A stretch of DNA of 64,000 nt from Candidatus Pantoea soli (GCF_007833795.1 NZ_CP032703.1:62001-126000), one strand, 5' to 3'. Positions 1 through 7,367 are shown, numbered from the stretch's first letter. Notes: generated from the letters alone by a model not told the origin. A program made the numbers and translations.

Positions 1-104
1 ATCTCGTCGGCGTGTTCTTCATGCAGGCAGGCAGCCGCGCACTGGTCGCAGGCGGCAGCACAGCGATAGCAAAGCGCGATGCATTCATTTAAATCAGTAT
101 TCAT
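1..104 (-). CDS. four-helix-bundle copper-binding protein (Csp/DUF326-like), partial
   Basis: The N-terminal 34 residues can be read on the minus strand from an ATG at 104; the rest lies outside the window. The segment is very rich in cysteine arranged as CIALCYRCAAACDQCAAACL, with CxxxC spacings along one face of a predicted helix and His residues after it. This is the pattern of cytosolic copper storage proteins (Csp family, often annotated YhjQ or DUF326), which bind many Cu(I) ions through thiolates inside a four-helix bundle. An AAGGA Shine-Dalgarno site lies about 5 bases before the ATG. With no signal peptide it should be cytosolic. The family call rests only on the Cys pattern of the fragment. 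Confidence 0.75.
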   Translation of the reverse strand, partial: MNTDLNECIALCYRCAAACDQCAAACLHEEHADE

Positions 105-585
105 GAGATTCCTTAGCGCAGGATCATTCCGCACGCTTAATACGTAATTGCAGTAAAACTTAGCTAATCCATGCGATATTTCAAGCAAAAGTCGCAAAAA
201 GGTGCATTTTGCATGCAATAAACCCTTGAAATAAACGCATTTAGAAAAATGTAAGGTTCTGTATATTAATCGCAACCGCTCAGGACGAAATAATTAAAAG
301 TGTACAATTCGGCATGGCTTGTACAAATATAGGGTGGAGTTTTGTGCGAATTAAATAACCTGATAAGGTTTGCGTATGAAAAATTAAATCTTCCCGGCAA
401 GAGTTTTAAGCGAAGCGGAACAGGGAAATGTGCACTATGCAGGCAGGTCAATGATCCGCAGCGGGATGAAAAATGACTCTCCTGGCAGGGCAAAACCGCG
501 CAATTAAGCGAAGCGTTAAAATGCAGCCAGGAGAGTAGCAGGTAAAGGCAGGATGAGACTAAATCAGTAAAATGATTGACCTTTA
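105..585. other. gene-free AT-rich intergenic region
   Basis: This 480-base stretch separates two genes that both point left. It is AT-rich between about 140 and 370, as expected for promoters of the copper-storage-like gene. The only sizeable frame (266-493, minus) has an unusual, Cys- and Pro-rich composition, no Shine-Dalgarno site and no recognisable family, so I do not call it. The right half carries an inverted repeat and two copies of a 10-base motif described separately. Confidence 0.6.
476..536. repeat. 11-bp perfect inverted repeat around an AAGCGAAGCG motif
   Basis: ACTCTCCTGGC at 476-486 is the exact reverse complement of GCCAGGAGAGT at 526-536. The 39-base loop contains AAGCGAAGCG (506-515), a motif present four times in this end of the window. 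The stem lies about 50 bases beyond the stop of the leftward KGG gene, so it could be a 3' structure of that transcript, but it lacks a T tract. Confidence 0.45.
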
Positions 586-789
586 TTATTTACGACGGCT
601 GATTTTTCCTCCTTTTCTGCCCGCCTCAATCGCGCGCTGGGGGTCATTCTTAAAGTTACCGCCGCTCATCTGACCGCCCTTGCGGCCGGCTTCGGCAGCG
701 CGTTCTTTATCAGCAGCGAAGTTGCCTGAACCACCGCGTCGTTGCGTTACTTTTTCTTCCTCTTCAGGTTTCTTCTTTGGGTCCTTCAT
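586..789 (-). CDS. KGG-repeat general stress protein (YciG/Con-10-like)
   Basis: This 67-residue, highly charged and probably disordered protein has two RKGG repeats: GGSGNFAADKERAAEAGRKGGQ at about residues 19-40 and a second NDPQRAIEAGRKGGK near the C-terminus. This is the stress-induced KGG family, represented in E. coli by YciG and in fungi by Con-10, associated with stationary-phase, RpoS-linked stress and desiccation. Compared with YciG it has an N-terminal Lys/Glu-rich extension. In E. coli yciG is followed by yciF and yciE, ferritin-like DUF892 genes; here a DUF892 gene lies 450 bases away but divergent, so the classic operon appears to be split. Confidence 0.9.
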   Translation of the reverse strand: MKDPKKKPEEEEKVTQRRGGSGNFAADKERAAEAGRKGGQMSGGNFKNDPQRAIEAGRKGGKISRRK

Positions 790-1003
790 TCGTTCCTCTC
801 AGTTCATACCAGCATGAAGCAAAAATAAATGTAGCGATGTTTTTATCATAATCAAGCCGGAATTAATCTTAACTTTTTAATTCTGGCGGTGTGTTTGTTT
901 AAGGAAAAGACAATTTTTGCTCGCGGGCAGGGTGAAAGTTTGCATCCGCAGAGTCACCAGGATTTCAGGCTGATAAAGATCGCTATTTATACCGGGAGTT
1001 AAA

Positions 1004-1090
1004 ATGCTGTGGCTGGCCAAACAGGAATTAGCCGCCGTCGCAAATCCTGACACCATTTCTTGCACCGCGCCGGGTGCTTGCTACGTTTAA
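1004..1090 (+). CDS. possible 28-residue leader peptide
   Basis: An ATG at 1004 follows a good GGAGT Shine-Dalgarno site (spacing 6) and opens a 28-codon frame ending in TAA at 1088-1090; the peptide begins MLWLAKQEL and ends ACYV. I do not recognise it. It is followed by the alternative hairpins at 1118-1179 and then by the DUF892 gene, the layout expected of a leader peptide in an attenuator. The only support is the Shine-Dalgarno site and the position. Confidence 0.2.
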   Translation: MLWLAKQELAAVANPDTISCTAPGACYV

Positions 1091-1117
1091 TTAATCTGTG
1101 CGACAGCATTTAATTAA

Positions 1118-1179
1118 CGCTTCGCTTATCTTCATTTAATCGCGGTCTGAATGATAAAAGCGAAGCGGTTTTTTCGCTT
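1118..1179 (+). promoter_or_regulatory. mutually exclusive hairpins (attenuator-like) upstream of the DUF892 gene
   Basis: Arm A (CGCTTCGCTT, 1118-1127) pairs perfectly with arm B (AAGCGAAGCG, 1158-1167), and the A:B stem is followed by GTTTTTT, as in an intrinsic terminator. The first seven bases of B (AAGCGAA, 1158-1164) can instead pair with arm C (TTCGCTT, 1173-1179). The two pairings exclude each other. This is 64 bases before the DUF892 start codon. Confidence 0.4.
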
Positions 1180-1242
1180 CCGTACTGATGCTACACCGCC
1201 TGGAGCGGTACAGCTGCCGTTTCCCTTACTTTGGAGAAAACA

Positions 1243-1743
1243 ATGACCAGGGAATCCGTGTATCTGGACTGGTTGCGCGATGCGCATGCCATGGAAAAAC
1301 ATGCTGAAACGGCCTTTAAAGCCGTGTTGCCGCGACTGGCGGCCTGGCCAGTGATTGAAAGCCGCTTTGAGCACTATCTTAACGCCACGCGCCAACAGCA
1401 GGCACAGGTCAGAGAAATTCTGAAACGCTATGACGCAAGCTGGTCAGTGCTGAAAGAGGCGCTGGGCCGGATGTCGGCAGTTGGCCAGGCGGCCAGTGAC
1501 ATGCTGCGTGATGCCGCGGGCGTGCGCGTGACGGTCAGCAGCTATGTATTTTGTCAGTATAAAGTCGCGACCTACAGCACCCTGCTGGCGGCAGCGGAAC
1601 TGGCTGATGATGCAGCCGGTATGCAGGTGATTCAGGCGGCGTTGCAGCATGAAAGGGACATGTGTGAGTGGCTGCAGCGTCAGCTGCCGGACGCGGCGGA
1701 AGACGAAATTTTACACCTGACCCGGGAAGAGGTGGTCAGTTAA
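1243..1743 (+). CDS. ferritin-like domain protein (DUF892, YciF/YciE family)
   Basis: The 166-residue product matches the YciE/YciF ferritin-like family: an all-helical four-helix bundle with Glu/His residues (MEKHAETAFKA near the N-terminus; a QHERDMCEW segment in the last helix) where the family places its di-metal site. The family is stress-induced and its exact reaction is not settled. A TTG at 1231 in the same frame is unlikely as a start because the GGAG Shine-Dalgarno site at 1233-1236 sits 6 bases before the ATG at 1243. The gene is divergent from a KGG gene, its usual operon partner in E. coli (yciGFE). Confidence 0.85.
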   Translation: MTRESVYLDWLRDAHAMEKHAETAFKAVLPRLAAWPVIESRFEHYLNATRQQQAQVREILKRYDASWSVLKEALGRMSAVGQAASDMLRDAAGVRVTVSSYVFCQYKVATYSTLLAAAELADDAAGMQVIQAALQHERDMCEWLQRQLPDAAEDEILHLTREEVVS

Positions 1744-1817
1744 GCCGCAGGGGGAAGGGCAGCGTGATGGCCTCATACCCAACGACCAGGCCGCCCGCAG
1801 CAGCGGGCAGCCTTGGT

Positions 1818-2786
1818 TTACATATCCAGCAGTAAATGCGCCGAACGGGCGCGTGAGCAGCAGAGCGCGATCGCCTGGTCACTGCTGCTTTTCTCCGCCG
1901 CTGACTGCACGGTATCGCGATGATCCACCTCGCCCTCTATTACCCGCGTCAGGCAGGCACCGCACATGCCCATCTCGCAGGAGAGCGGTACCGCTACATT
2001 CTGCTCCAGCAGTACGCTGGCGATGGTGCGATCGGCCGGAATAGTGAACTGCTGGCCGCTGCGCGCCAGCGTCACACTGAATGTCTCTTCTGTGGACGCC
2101 GGGCCACCGATCGCCGCAGGCTTAAAGGCTTCGGTGTGGAGCTGACTGGCTGGCCAGCCGAGCGCCAGCGCCTGCTGTTGCAGGTGCGTCATAAATCCGG
2201 CCGGTCCGCACAGATAAACCTGCGTACTGCCTGCCGGTTCACGCAGTTCGTCCGGCAGATGACATCGCGGGCTATGTCCCTCATCGCTGTACCAGATCTG
2301 GCAACTGCCGTGACGGAATGGAGCGTTCAGCGCAGACAGAAAGGCGGCATCACCCCGCTGCTTCACGTAATAATGCAGGGCAAACGGTACGCTGCCGGCT
2401 TCCAGCGCCTGCATCATGGCGTACAGCGGCGTAATGCCAATGCCTGCTGCCAGCAAAATTACCTTTCCGGCTGGTGCCAGCGGGAACAGGTTGCGCGGGG
2501 CGGAAATGGTCAGCCGCTGGCCGGGGCGCAGGGTTTCATGCACATAGTGTGAGCCGCCGCGCGACTGCGCATCACGCGCCACACAGATGTGATAATGGTG
2601 GCGTGCGGTGCTGTCGCCGGTCAGCGAGTACTGACGCACCAGCCCGGCGCGCAGGTGCACGTCAATATGTGCGCCGGGCTGCCATGCCGGCAGCAGCCCG
2701 CCGTTTTCCGCCACCAGGCTGACGCTCAGGTTATGCCGGCCCTGGCGGAAAAGGCCATCAACCAGCACGGTGAGGGTTTCGCTCAT
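1818..2786 (-). CDS. PDR/VanB-type ferredoxin reductase, reductase half of a Rieske oxygenase
   Basis: About 322 residues with three parts: an FMN/FAD-binding beta-barrel with the RQYSLTG flavin motif (around residue 50), an NAD-binding domain (LAAGIGITPLYAMMQAL, and the YLCGPAGFM motif near 190) and a C-terminal plant-type [2Fe-2S] ferredoxin with CEMGMCGACLTR and a distal CC pair. This is the phthalate dioxygenase reductase/VanB layout: electrons pass from NAD(P)H through flavin to the cluster and on to a Rieske oxygenase. The oxygenase gene lies just upstream in the same direction. The ATG at 2786 is preferred over the in-frame GTG at 2792 because that GTG touches the GGAGG Shine-Dalgarno site. 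Confidence 0.88.
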   Translation of the reverse strand: MSETLTVLVDGLFRQGRHNLSVSLVAENGGLLPAWQPGAHIDVHLRAGLVRQYSLTGDSTARHHYHICVARDAQSRGGSHYVHETLRPGQRLTISAPRNLFPLAPAGKVILLAAGIGITPLYAMMQALEAGSVPFALHYYVKQRGDAAFLSALNAPFRHGSCQIWYSDEGHSPRCHLPDELREPAGSTQVYLCGPAGFMTHLQQQALALGWPASQLHTEAFKPAAIGGPASTEETFSVTLARSGQQFTIPADRTIASVLLEQNVAVPLSCEMGMCGACLTRVIEGEVDHRDTVQSAAEKSSSDQAIALCCSRARSAHLLLDM

Positions 2787-2795
2787 CATCACCTC

Positions 2796-3827
2796 CTACA
2801 CCAGGAAAAATTCACCAAAGCCCATGCGCTTCAGGCCACGGCGATAGGCGATGGAACTGCGATCGGCAGGGATGTGCGCTTCCAGCGTCAGGTCCAGCGG
2901 CAAACGCTCCGGACGCTGCGTTTCCACCATTAACCGATCCTCCTCAAACACCCGCAGATTAAAGGCATGCACATCTTCAATCGGAACATGCAGATCGAAG
3001 TTGCGGGCAATCGGCGCAAACATGCGGGTTTTACGTGCTGACACCGGTGAGGCGGCATTCATGATCACCAGACGCGCTTCGCCGGGAAAATGGATGGTCA
3101 GCGTGGCGGTAAAGGGCAGGTGCATCTCAAAACGGCGCAGCCATTCGAACCCTTCCGGTGCCTGCTGCGGGCTATCGGCCGCGAAATTACTCACGGTACT
3201 CCAGTAATCCACGGTAAAACCGCTGGCGGTTTCGACCGGGTTGTAGGCCGGCACAACCTGATTGCTGGCATCGGCAAAGGTCGCGGTATGCACCCAGGCA
3301 AAATGCGCGACATCAAGAAAGCCTTCGACCTGGCGCCCGGCAAAGCCGTTGACGTCAAAGCCGGGGCAGTTGATTTGCTGGAATCCTGCGTCGTCCCAGT
3401 GCGGCATCGTTGGCAGAGGCGCAGGCTGTTCTGCGTCCGGGGCCATACAGACCCAAATCAGACCAAAACGTTCTTCAGCCTGATAGCTGATCAGATTGAG
3501 CTTCGCCGGCACCGGCTGCCCCGGGCTGGAAGGAATGCGATTGCAGCGGCCCTCTTCACCAAAACGCAGACCGTGATAGGGACAAATTATCCCTTCTTCG
3601 TCATGAAAGCCCAGCGTCAGCGGCACGCCGCGGTGCGGACAGACATCGCGCGCCACCACAACCTTACCGTGAATGCGGTAAATCACCAGCTGTTCATCCA
3701 GCAGCACGGCTTTTGCCGGCGCGCCGGTGATATCGCAGGCGCGGGCTACCGGATGCCACTGGCGGGCCAGACGCAGCCAGTCATCGGGATCAAACGTGCA
3801 GTGCGCGGGAGGCGTGAGGGTATGCAT
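2796..3827 (-). CDS. Rieske non-heme iron oxygenase, VanA-like (aromatic O-demethylase/hydroxylase alpha subunit)
   Basis: 343 residues. The N-terminal Rieske domain has CPHRG and CPYHG (about residues 63-85), the Cys2His2 ligands of the [2Fe-2S] centre. The catalytic domain has DVAHFAWVH, matching the bridging Asp and the two His ligands of the mononuclear iron. The length and the single-subunit form fit VanA-like monooxygenases that demethylate methoxy-aromatics or similar substrates; the substrate cannot be read from the sequence. The partner reductase follows at once, and a divergent LysR gene probably controls both. The ATG at 3827 has an AGGA site at suitable distance. Confidence 0.88.
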   Translation of the reverse strand: MHTLTPPAHCTFDPDDWLRLARQWHPVARACDITGAPAKAVLLDEQLVIYRIHGKVVVARDVCPHRGVPLTLGFHDEEGIICPYHGLRFGEEGRCNRIPSSPGQPVPAKLNLISYQAEERFGLIWVCMAPDAEQPAPLPTMPHWDDAGFQQINCPGFDVNGFAGRQVEGFLDVAHFAWVHTATFADASNQVVPAYNPVETASGFTVDYWSTVSNFAADSPQQAPEGFEWLRRFEMHLPFTATLTIHFPGEARLVIMNAASPVSARKTRMFAPIARNFDLHVPIEDVHAFNLRVFEEDRLMVETQRPERLPLDLTLEAHIPADRSSIAYRRGLKRMGFGEFFLV

Positions 3828-3965
3828 ACGGGTATCCTGTCAGTGGTTCATGAAACGCCTGCAGTGAAGGCTTTCTGTTTGTCAGGTCATTGTGAATAAT
3901 CTGCACTGTACAAATCCATCAGCAAGAATGCAGGATGGTGTTGCAAAAAAACGTACAGGTGAATC

Positions 3966-4880
3966 ATGAGTCCTTTTTCCCGTTTTGCGCTCTACTTTGC
4001 TGAAGTGGCGCGCAGCGGCAGTTTGCGCAAAGCCGCTGAAAAACTGCACGTCTCCGCGTCTGCCATTAACCGGCAGATCCTGCGGGCCGAAGCACACTTT
4101 GGCACGCCGCTGTTTGAACGTCTGCCTGATGGCCTGCGCATGACCACCGCAGGCGAGTTGCTGTATGACGACGTGATGCGCTGGCAGCGGGAATTCCGTG
4201 TCACGCGCCAGCGTTTCGATGATATTCAGGGACTGAAACGCGGCCACGTCAGCGCCGGGCTGGTGCAGTCGCTGACCAAAGGGCGGATTGCAGATGCCTT
4301 TGCCACGATTGCGCAGGAACATCACTGGCTGCGGCTGGAACTCACGGTGGATAACAGCCACCGCATCAGCCAGATGATCCGCCAGGCCGAAATCGATTTT
4401 GGCCTGATACTCGATCCGGCCGGGCAGAGCGGCCTTGATGTGCTGGCGTTCGCCGAACTGGAGATGGGCGTGGTGATGCCCGCGGCGCATCCGCTGAGCA
4501 GTAAAACCGCGCTGACGCTGAGTGAACTGCATCAGGAGCGGCATATCATGCCCGGCGAGGCGCTGGTCGTACATGAGCGTGTCGCGGCGCTGTATCGCCG
4601 GCAGGGAGTGGCACCGGATAACCTGATTGCCTGCAATGATATCCGGCTGATTCGCAGCCTGATCGCCCAGGGCGCGGGCGTAAGCGTCCTGAGCCTGCTG
4701 GATGTGCTGACTGAGGTACAGGAGCAGCAACTGGCCTTTGTACCACTGAAAAACAGCGTGATGCGACCGCTGACGCTCGCCCTGTGTACGGCGCCGTCAC
4801 GGCAGCTGTCACGGGCGGCGCAGCGGGTTATTCAGCGCATGACGGCAGTGATTGAAAGCATGAACACCGGCATCGTCTAG
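3966..4880 (+). CDS. LysR-family transcriptional regulator of the Rieske oxygenase pair
   Basis: 304 residues with an N-terminal winged helix-turn-helix (FAEVARSGSLRKAAEKLHVS then AINRQILRAE, about residues 10-45) and a C-terminal periplasmic-binding-like effector domain. The recognition helix differs from the usual LysR SQPALS pattern (SASAINRQI). It is transcribed divergently from the oxygenase with 138 bases between the start codons, the standard arrangement for a LysR activator that senses the pathway substrate. The ATG at 3966 has a CAGGTG Shine-Dalgarno site. The regulated gene is inferred from position. Confidence 0.88.
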   Translation: MSPFSRFALYFAEVARSGSLRKAAEKLHVSASAINRQILRAEAHFGTPLFERLPDGLRMTTAGELLYDDVMRWQREFRVTRQRFDDIQGLKRGHVSAGLVQSLTKGRIADAFATIAQEHHWLRLELTVDNSHRISQMIRQAEIDFGLILDPAGQSGLDVLAFAELEMGVVMPAAHPLSSKTALTLSELHQERHIMPGEALVVHERVAALYRRQGVAPDNLIACNDIRLIRSLIAQGAGVSVLSLLDVLTEVQEQQLAFVPLKNSVMRPLTLALCTAPSRQLSRAAQRVIQRMTAVIESMNTGIV

Positions 4881-4901
4881 CGTTTTTCACCCGCAACCGG
4901 T

Positions 4902-5684
4902 TTACACCGCAGCGTAATCGCCGGTGCCATCTGGCCATGGCGTAAGCAGGTCAAAGCCGGTATCAGTCACGGCGACGGTGTGCTCCCATTGTGCCGACAG
5001 AGAACGATCGCGCGTCACCACTGTCCAGCCATCGGACAGCACGCTGGTGCCGGCCTTACCGGCATTGATCATCGGCTCAATGGTAAAGATCATTCCGGCC
5101 TGCAGCGCCAGCCCTTTACCGGCCGTGCCATAATGCAGAATCTGTGGCTCGCCGTGGTAAATTTCGCCCACGCCATGCCCGCAATATTCACGCACCACCG
5201 AAAAGCCGGCTTTCTCCGCCACCTTCTGAATCGCCGCGCCGATGTCTCCCAGCGTGGCGCCCGGTTTGACAACATGGATGCCGGCCAGCATGGCATCGTA
5301 TGTCACTTCCACCAGCCGTTTTGCCCGCACCGACGGCTGGCCGACAAAGTACATGCGGCTGGTATCGCCGTACCAGCCATCTTTGATAACTGCCACGTCA
5401 ATATTGACGATATCGCCGTCTTTGAGGATTTTTTCCCCCGGAATACCGTGACACACCACGTGATTGACCGAGGTGCAGACCGTGCGCGTGTAGCCGTGGT
5501 AGCCAATATTCGCCGGGGTGACGTTGAGTTCGTCAACAATATAGTCATGGCAGCGGCGATCAAGCTCATCCGTGGTGACACCCGGTTTGACATAAGGCGC
5601 GATCATCGCCAGTACCCGGGCCGCAGCCTGGCCCGCGGCGCGCGCCAGTTCAATCTCTTCAGCGGTATGCAGTTTAATAGTCAT
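4902..5684 (-). CDS. map: type I methionine aminopeptidase, probably a second copy
   Basis: 260 residues, close to the 264 of E. coli MetAP. All five metal ligands and the catalytic His can be placed: H79, D96, D107, H170, E203 and E234, in VVCHG, NIDVAV, GDTSRM, GHGVG, IEPM and WEHTV contexts. The enzyme removes the initiator methionine from new proteins in the cytosol. The essential housekeeping map gene is normally alone or next to rpsB; here the gene is translationally coupled (ATGA overlap) to a ParD-like gene, so I infer an accessory paralogue. The C-terminal tail after TGFDLLTPWP is diverged. Confidence 0.9.
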   Translation of the reverse strand: MTIKLHTAEEIELARAAGQAAARVLAMIAPYVKPGVTTDELDRRCHDYIVDELNVTPANIGYHGYTRTVCTSVNHVVCHGIPGEKILKDGDIVNIDVAVIKDGWYGDTSRMYFVGQPSVRAKRLVEVTYDAMLAGIHVVKPGATLGDIGAAIQKVAEKAGFSVVREYCGHGVGEIYHGEPQILHYGTAGKGLALQAGMIFTIEPMINAGKAGTSVLSDGWTVVTRDRSLSAQWEHTVAVTDTGFDLLTPWPDGTGDYAAV

Positions 5685-5926
5685 TGCGCAATTCCCTGCG
5701 GAGTAAAAACAGAATGGTCAAGCAGCTGCGCCAGCTCAGCGCCGCCGTCGCGTTCAACGCGCATTAGCAGGCGCGTCAGCTGCTGGTGATTCAGGTCAGG
5801 ATAGATTTCAGCCAGCATACCGATTTTCATCCAGTGTTCCGCCTGCGCATTCACAGAACGGCTGAGCGCGTTGCTGGCCAGACGCAGATTCTCATGCATC
5901 AAATCAGAAATTTTCACGATACCCAT
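5681..5926 (-). CDS. ParD-like antitoxin-family protein coupled to the second map
   Basis: 81 residues. The N-terminus (VKISDLMHENLRLASNALSRSVNAQAEHWMKIGMLAE) looks like a ribbon-helix-helix DNA-binding segment of ParD/CopG type, followed by a short helical tail. No ParE-type toxin is adjacent: the downstream partner is the aminopeptidase gene, whose start overlaps this stop by 4 bases (ATGA), so the two proteins are made together. An upstream pair of GTATAT half sites may be its operator. It could be an autorepressor recruited from a toxin-antitoxin module. Confidence 0.75.
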   Translation of the reverse strand: MGIVKISDLMHENLRLASNALSRSVNAQAEHWMKIGMLAEIYPDLNHQQLTRLLMRVERDGGAELAQLLDHSVFTPQGIAQ

Positions 5927-5947
5927 ACGGCAGCCTTTATATGAAAC

Positions 5948-5964
5948 GTATATGTTTTGTATAT
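5948..5964. promoter_or_regulatory. paired GTATAT sites upstream of the ParD-like gene
   Basis: GTATAT occurs at 5948-5953 and 5959-5964, 11 bases apart and thus on the same face of the helix, about 22 bases upstream of the ParD-like start codon. Ribbon-helix-helix proteins often bind such short repeats over their own promoter. Binding is inference. Confidence 0.3.
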
Positions 5965-6033
5965 AGGTTACGCCGCAAAGAGCTGACAGGCAACAAAAGA
6001 TGCAGGTGAAATCGCGGACGGGAAGGCACTGCA

Positions 6034-6060
6034 GAAAAAAAGCCCGCAGTGCGGGCTTTT
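6034..6060 (-). terminator. intrinsic terminator after the YgdI/R lipoprotein genes
   Basis: AGCCCGC (6041-6047) pairs with GCGGGCT (6051-6057) around a 3-base loop. On the minus strand the stem is followed by seven T residues (6034-6040), 10 bases after the lipoprotein stop codon. Four T residues on the other side could allow weak function in both directions. Confidence 0.85.
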
Positions 6061-6070
6061 CAGGTCGGAA

Positions 6071-6298
6071 TTAATGCGGGATCTCAGACACTTCTTTGAC
6101 ATCAGCTTTGTTGATCTGCTGTTTGACGCCGTTAGCATCCACATAGCCCAGCAGGCCGGTCTCCGCTTCCTGTGGTTTACCATCGCTGACAATCGTACGG
6201 CCGTCATTCGTGTGAATGGCATAGCTGGTACGGGTGCAACCGGTTAAGGCACTCATGGCAACCAGTGCTGCCAGTGGAATTAAAATAACCTTCTTCAT
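6071..6298 (-). CDS. YgdI/YgdR-family lipoprotein (copy 1)
   Basis: 75 residues: a lipoprotein signal peptide (MKKVILIPLAALVAMSALTGC, lipidation at Cys21) and then the family core THTNDGRTIVSDGKP-type sequence, here AIHTNDGRTIVSDGKPQ followed by TGLLGYVDANGVKQQINKADV. This is very close to E. coli YgdI and YgdR, small SH3-like envelope lipoproteins of unknown role. The residues after Cys are T and R, so no inner-membrane Asp+2 retention signal is present and outer-membrane sorting is expected. A paralogue lies immediately upstream in the same direction. Confidence 0.9.
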   Translation of the reverse strand: MKKVILIPLAALVAMSALTGCTRTSYAIHTNDGRTIVSDGKPQEAETGLLGYVDANGVKQQINKADVKEVSEIPH

Positions 6299-6320
6299 TT
6301 TACTCTCCTTGCTGGATGGA

Positions 6321-6548
6321 TCAGTTATTTAGCTCACTCATATTAGTGATCTGGTCGCGGTTAATTTGCTCAGTTTTACCGGTCTGCGCGTCTTTGTATG
6401 AAACCAGACCGGTGTCGCTATCAACCTGCGGTTTACCATCGGTCACAATCGTGCGGCCGTCAGTGGTTTTGATCGCCTGGTTGGAGGAACAGCCGGTAAC
6501 GGCAAAAAGTGAGCTAAGCAATACGGCGGCGAGAGTCATCTTCTTCAT
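6321..6548 (-). CDS. YgdI/YgdR-family lipoprotein (copy 2)
   Basis: Mature-length paralogue of the next gene, about 75 residues from MKKMTLAAVLLSS, with lipobox VTGC (lipidation Cys) and the core IKTTDGRTIVTDGKPQ, TGLVSYKDAQTGKTEQINRDQI. Three ATG codons in a row precede MKKMT; the frame could also open at 6575, but that would put seven polar residues before the signal peptide, while the GGGA Shine-Dalgarno site fits the ATG cluster. The two genes are 22 bases apart and probably share the terminator at 6034-6060. They look like a tandem duplication that has since diverged. Confidence 0.88.
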   Translation of the reverse strand: MKKMTLAAVLLSSLFAVTGCSSNQAIKTTDGRTIVTDGKPQVDSDTGLVSYKDAQTGKTEQINRDQITNMSELNN

Positions 6549-6706
6549 CATCATTTCCCTGTTTTGTACTGACATCAGAGATAAGCATAGAACATGTTTT
6601 CCTATTCTGGTCTGACCTTAGCTTTTTTGGTCAAAACGTCACCGGGCCGCAGACGTGCAGCATGAAAAAATAGCGGTGTGTTACCGCTTAAAGCAGGGTG
6701 TAAATA

Positions 6707-6976
6707 TCAGTGCGTTTTATTTGTGCTATCCGGGACAGCGACAGAAGGGGGGGCGGAAGGCGTTAAATCCCCGGCATACGCCGCCTGGCTGGCGCTGATT
6801 TCTTTAAGGGCCAGCTGAATGGCCTGGCTTTTTTCGATGTCACGCTCAACCGCTGCCATTTTGCTCAGGTGCGCAAGCAGCAGACGCGTGGTCAGACTGG
6901 CATGCAGTTTCAGCAGCTCAGCCACGGCTTCGCCGATAATGTAATCTTTTAGCGTTTCAGTATGACTTCCAGACAT
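6707..6976 (-). CDS. small YmgB/AriR-family connector-like protein with Pro/Ala tail
   Basis: About 89 residues from MSGSHTETL. The segment YIIGEAVAELLKLHASLTTRLLLAHLSKMAAVERDIEKSQAIQLALKEI aligns by eye with the helical core of the YmgB/AriR/YcgZ family (LGxxVxxLL, then NRKxLxxxLL). After about residue 55 a low-complexity Ala/Pro/Ser tail follows, which is not typical. A GTG 45 bases upstream would add 15 residues without a better ribosome site. It is the last of three related small genes in the same direction. Confidence 0.6.
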   Translation of the reverse strand: MSGSHTETLKDYIIGEAVAELLKLHASLTTRLLLAHLSKMAAVERDIEKSQAIQLALKEISASQAAYAGDLTPSAPPSVAVPDSTNKTH

Positions 6977-7084
6977 ACGCCATCTCGTTGACAGTAAAAT
7001 TAAATAAGCATCAGCGTGCACGGATAATTCAGTGCAGGCTGTTAAACAGTATTACGTGCAAAAACGCACTGATTATGTAAATAC

Positions 7085-7105
7085 GCACGGCAAAGCGTGC
7101 CGTGC
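7085..7105 (-). terminator. hairpin downstream of the ycgZ-like gene
   Basis: GCACGGCA (7085-7092) and TGCCGTGC (7098-7105) form a perfect 8-bp stem around AAGCG, 23 bases past the stop codon at 7128. The following minus-strand bases are only moderately T-rich (GTATTTACAT), so termination may be partial, consistent with read-through to the next small gene. Confidence 0.5.
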
Positions 7106-7127
7106 AGCAGCCTAATTAACGGTAATA

Positions 7128-7367
7128 TTATCTGCCCAGCAGCAGCGGGAATATATTTTCATAATGCTGTTTCATTAATACATCTTCACAATTATCCAGT
7201 CGTGCCAGCAGCGTAATGCACAGCGTTTTACGGTTCAGGATTTTCCCTGAACGCAAAATTTCCTGGACCAGATAGCCCAGCACTTCCAGCTCTTTGCTCT
7301 GCATGGCGGCAGCGAGCATGGCGTCCGGGAGGCCGGTGAAACCCTGGGGTTGATCATATTGTTTCAT
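7128..7367 (-). CDS. ycgZ: YcgZ-like two-component connector protein
   Basis: 79 residues from the second of two adjacent ATGs. The C-terminal half (LGYLVQEILRSGKILNRKTLCITLLARLDNCEDVLMKQHYENIFPLLLG) matches E. coli YcgZ closely (LGEIVTEIL, NLSRKSLCAKLLCRLE, QKHYNALIGLL). In E. coli ycgZ-ymgABC is repressed by BluR, relieved by blue light via the BLUF protein BluF, and its small proteins act through the Rcs phosphorelay on biofilm matrix and acid resistance. No bluF or bluR is visible in this window. Confidence 0.85.
   Translation of the reverse strand: MKQYDQPQGFTGLPDAMLAAAMQSKELEVLGYLVQEILRSGKILNRKTLCITLLARLDNCEDVLMKQHYENIFPLLLGR

Larger units (their letters stand above)
408..1167. repeat. 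four copies of AAGCGAAGCG (three direct, one inverted)
   Basis: The 10-mer AAGCGAAGCG occurs at 408-417, 506-515 and 1158-1167 on the plus strand, and at 1118-1127 on the minus strand. The first two copies are preceded by TT (TTAAGCGAAGCG). All copies are in non-coding DNA flanking the KGG and DUF892 genes. The last two copies pair with each other as a stem. Confidence 0.5.

Noticed and set aside
266..493. 75-codon minus-strand frame next to the copper-storage-like gene
   Set aside because: No ribosome site, odd Cys/Pro/Phe-rich composition, no family; sits in promoter-like AT-rich DNA.
5681..5926. Classic ParDE toxin-antitoxin locus
   Set aside because: No ParE/RelE-like toxin frame on either side; the coupled gene is a methionine aminopeptidase with an intact active site.
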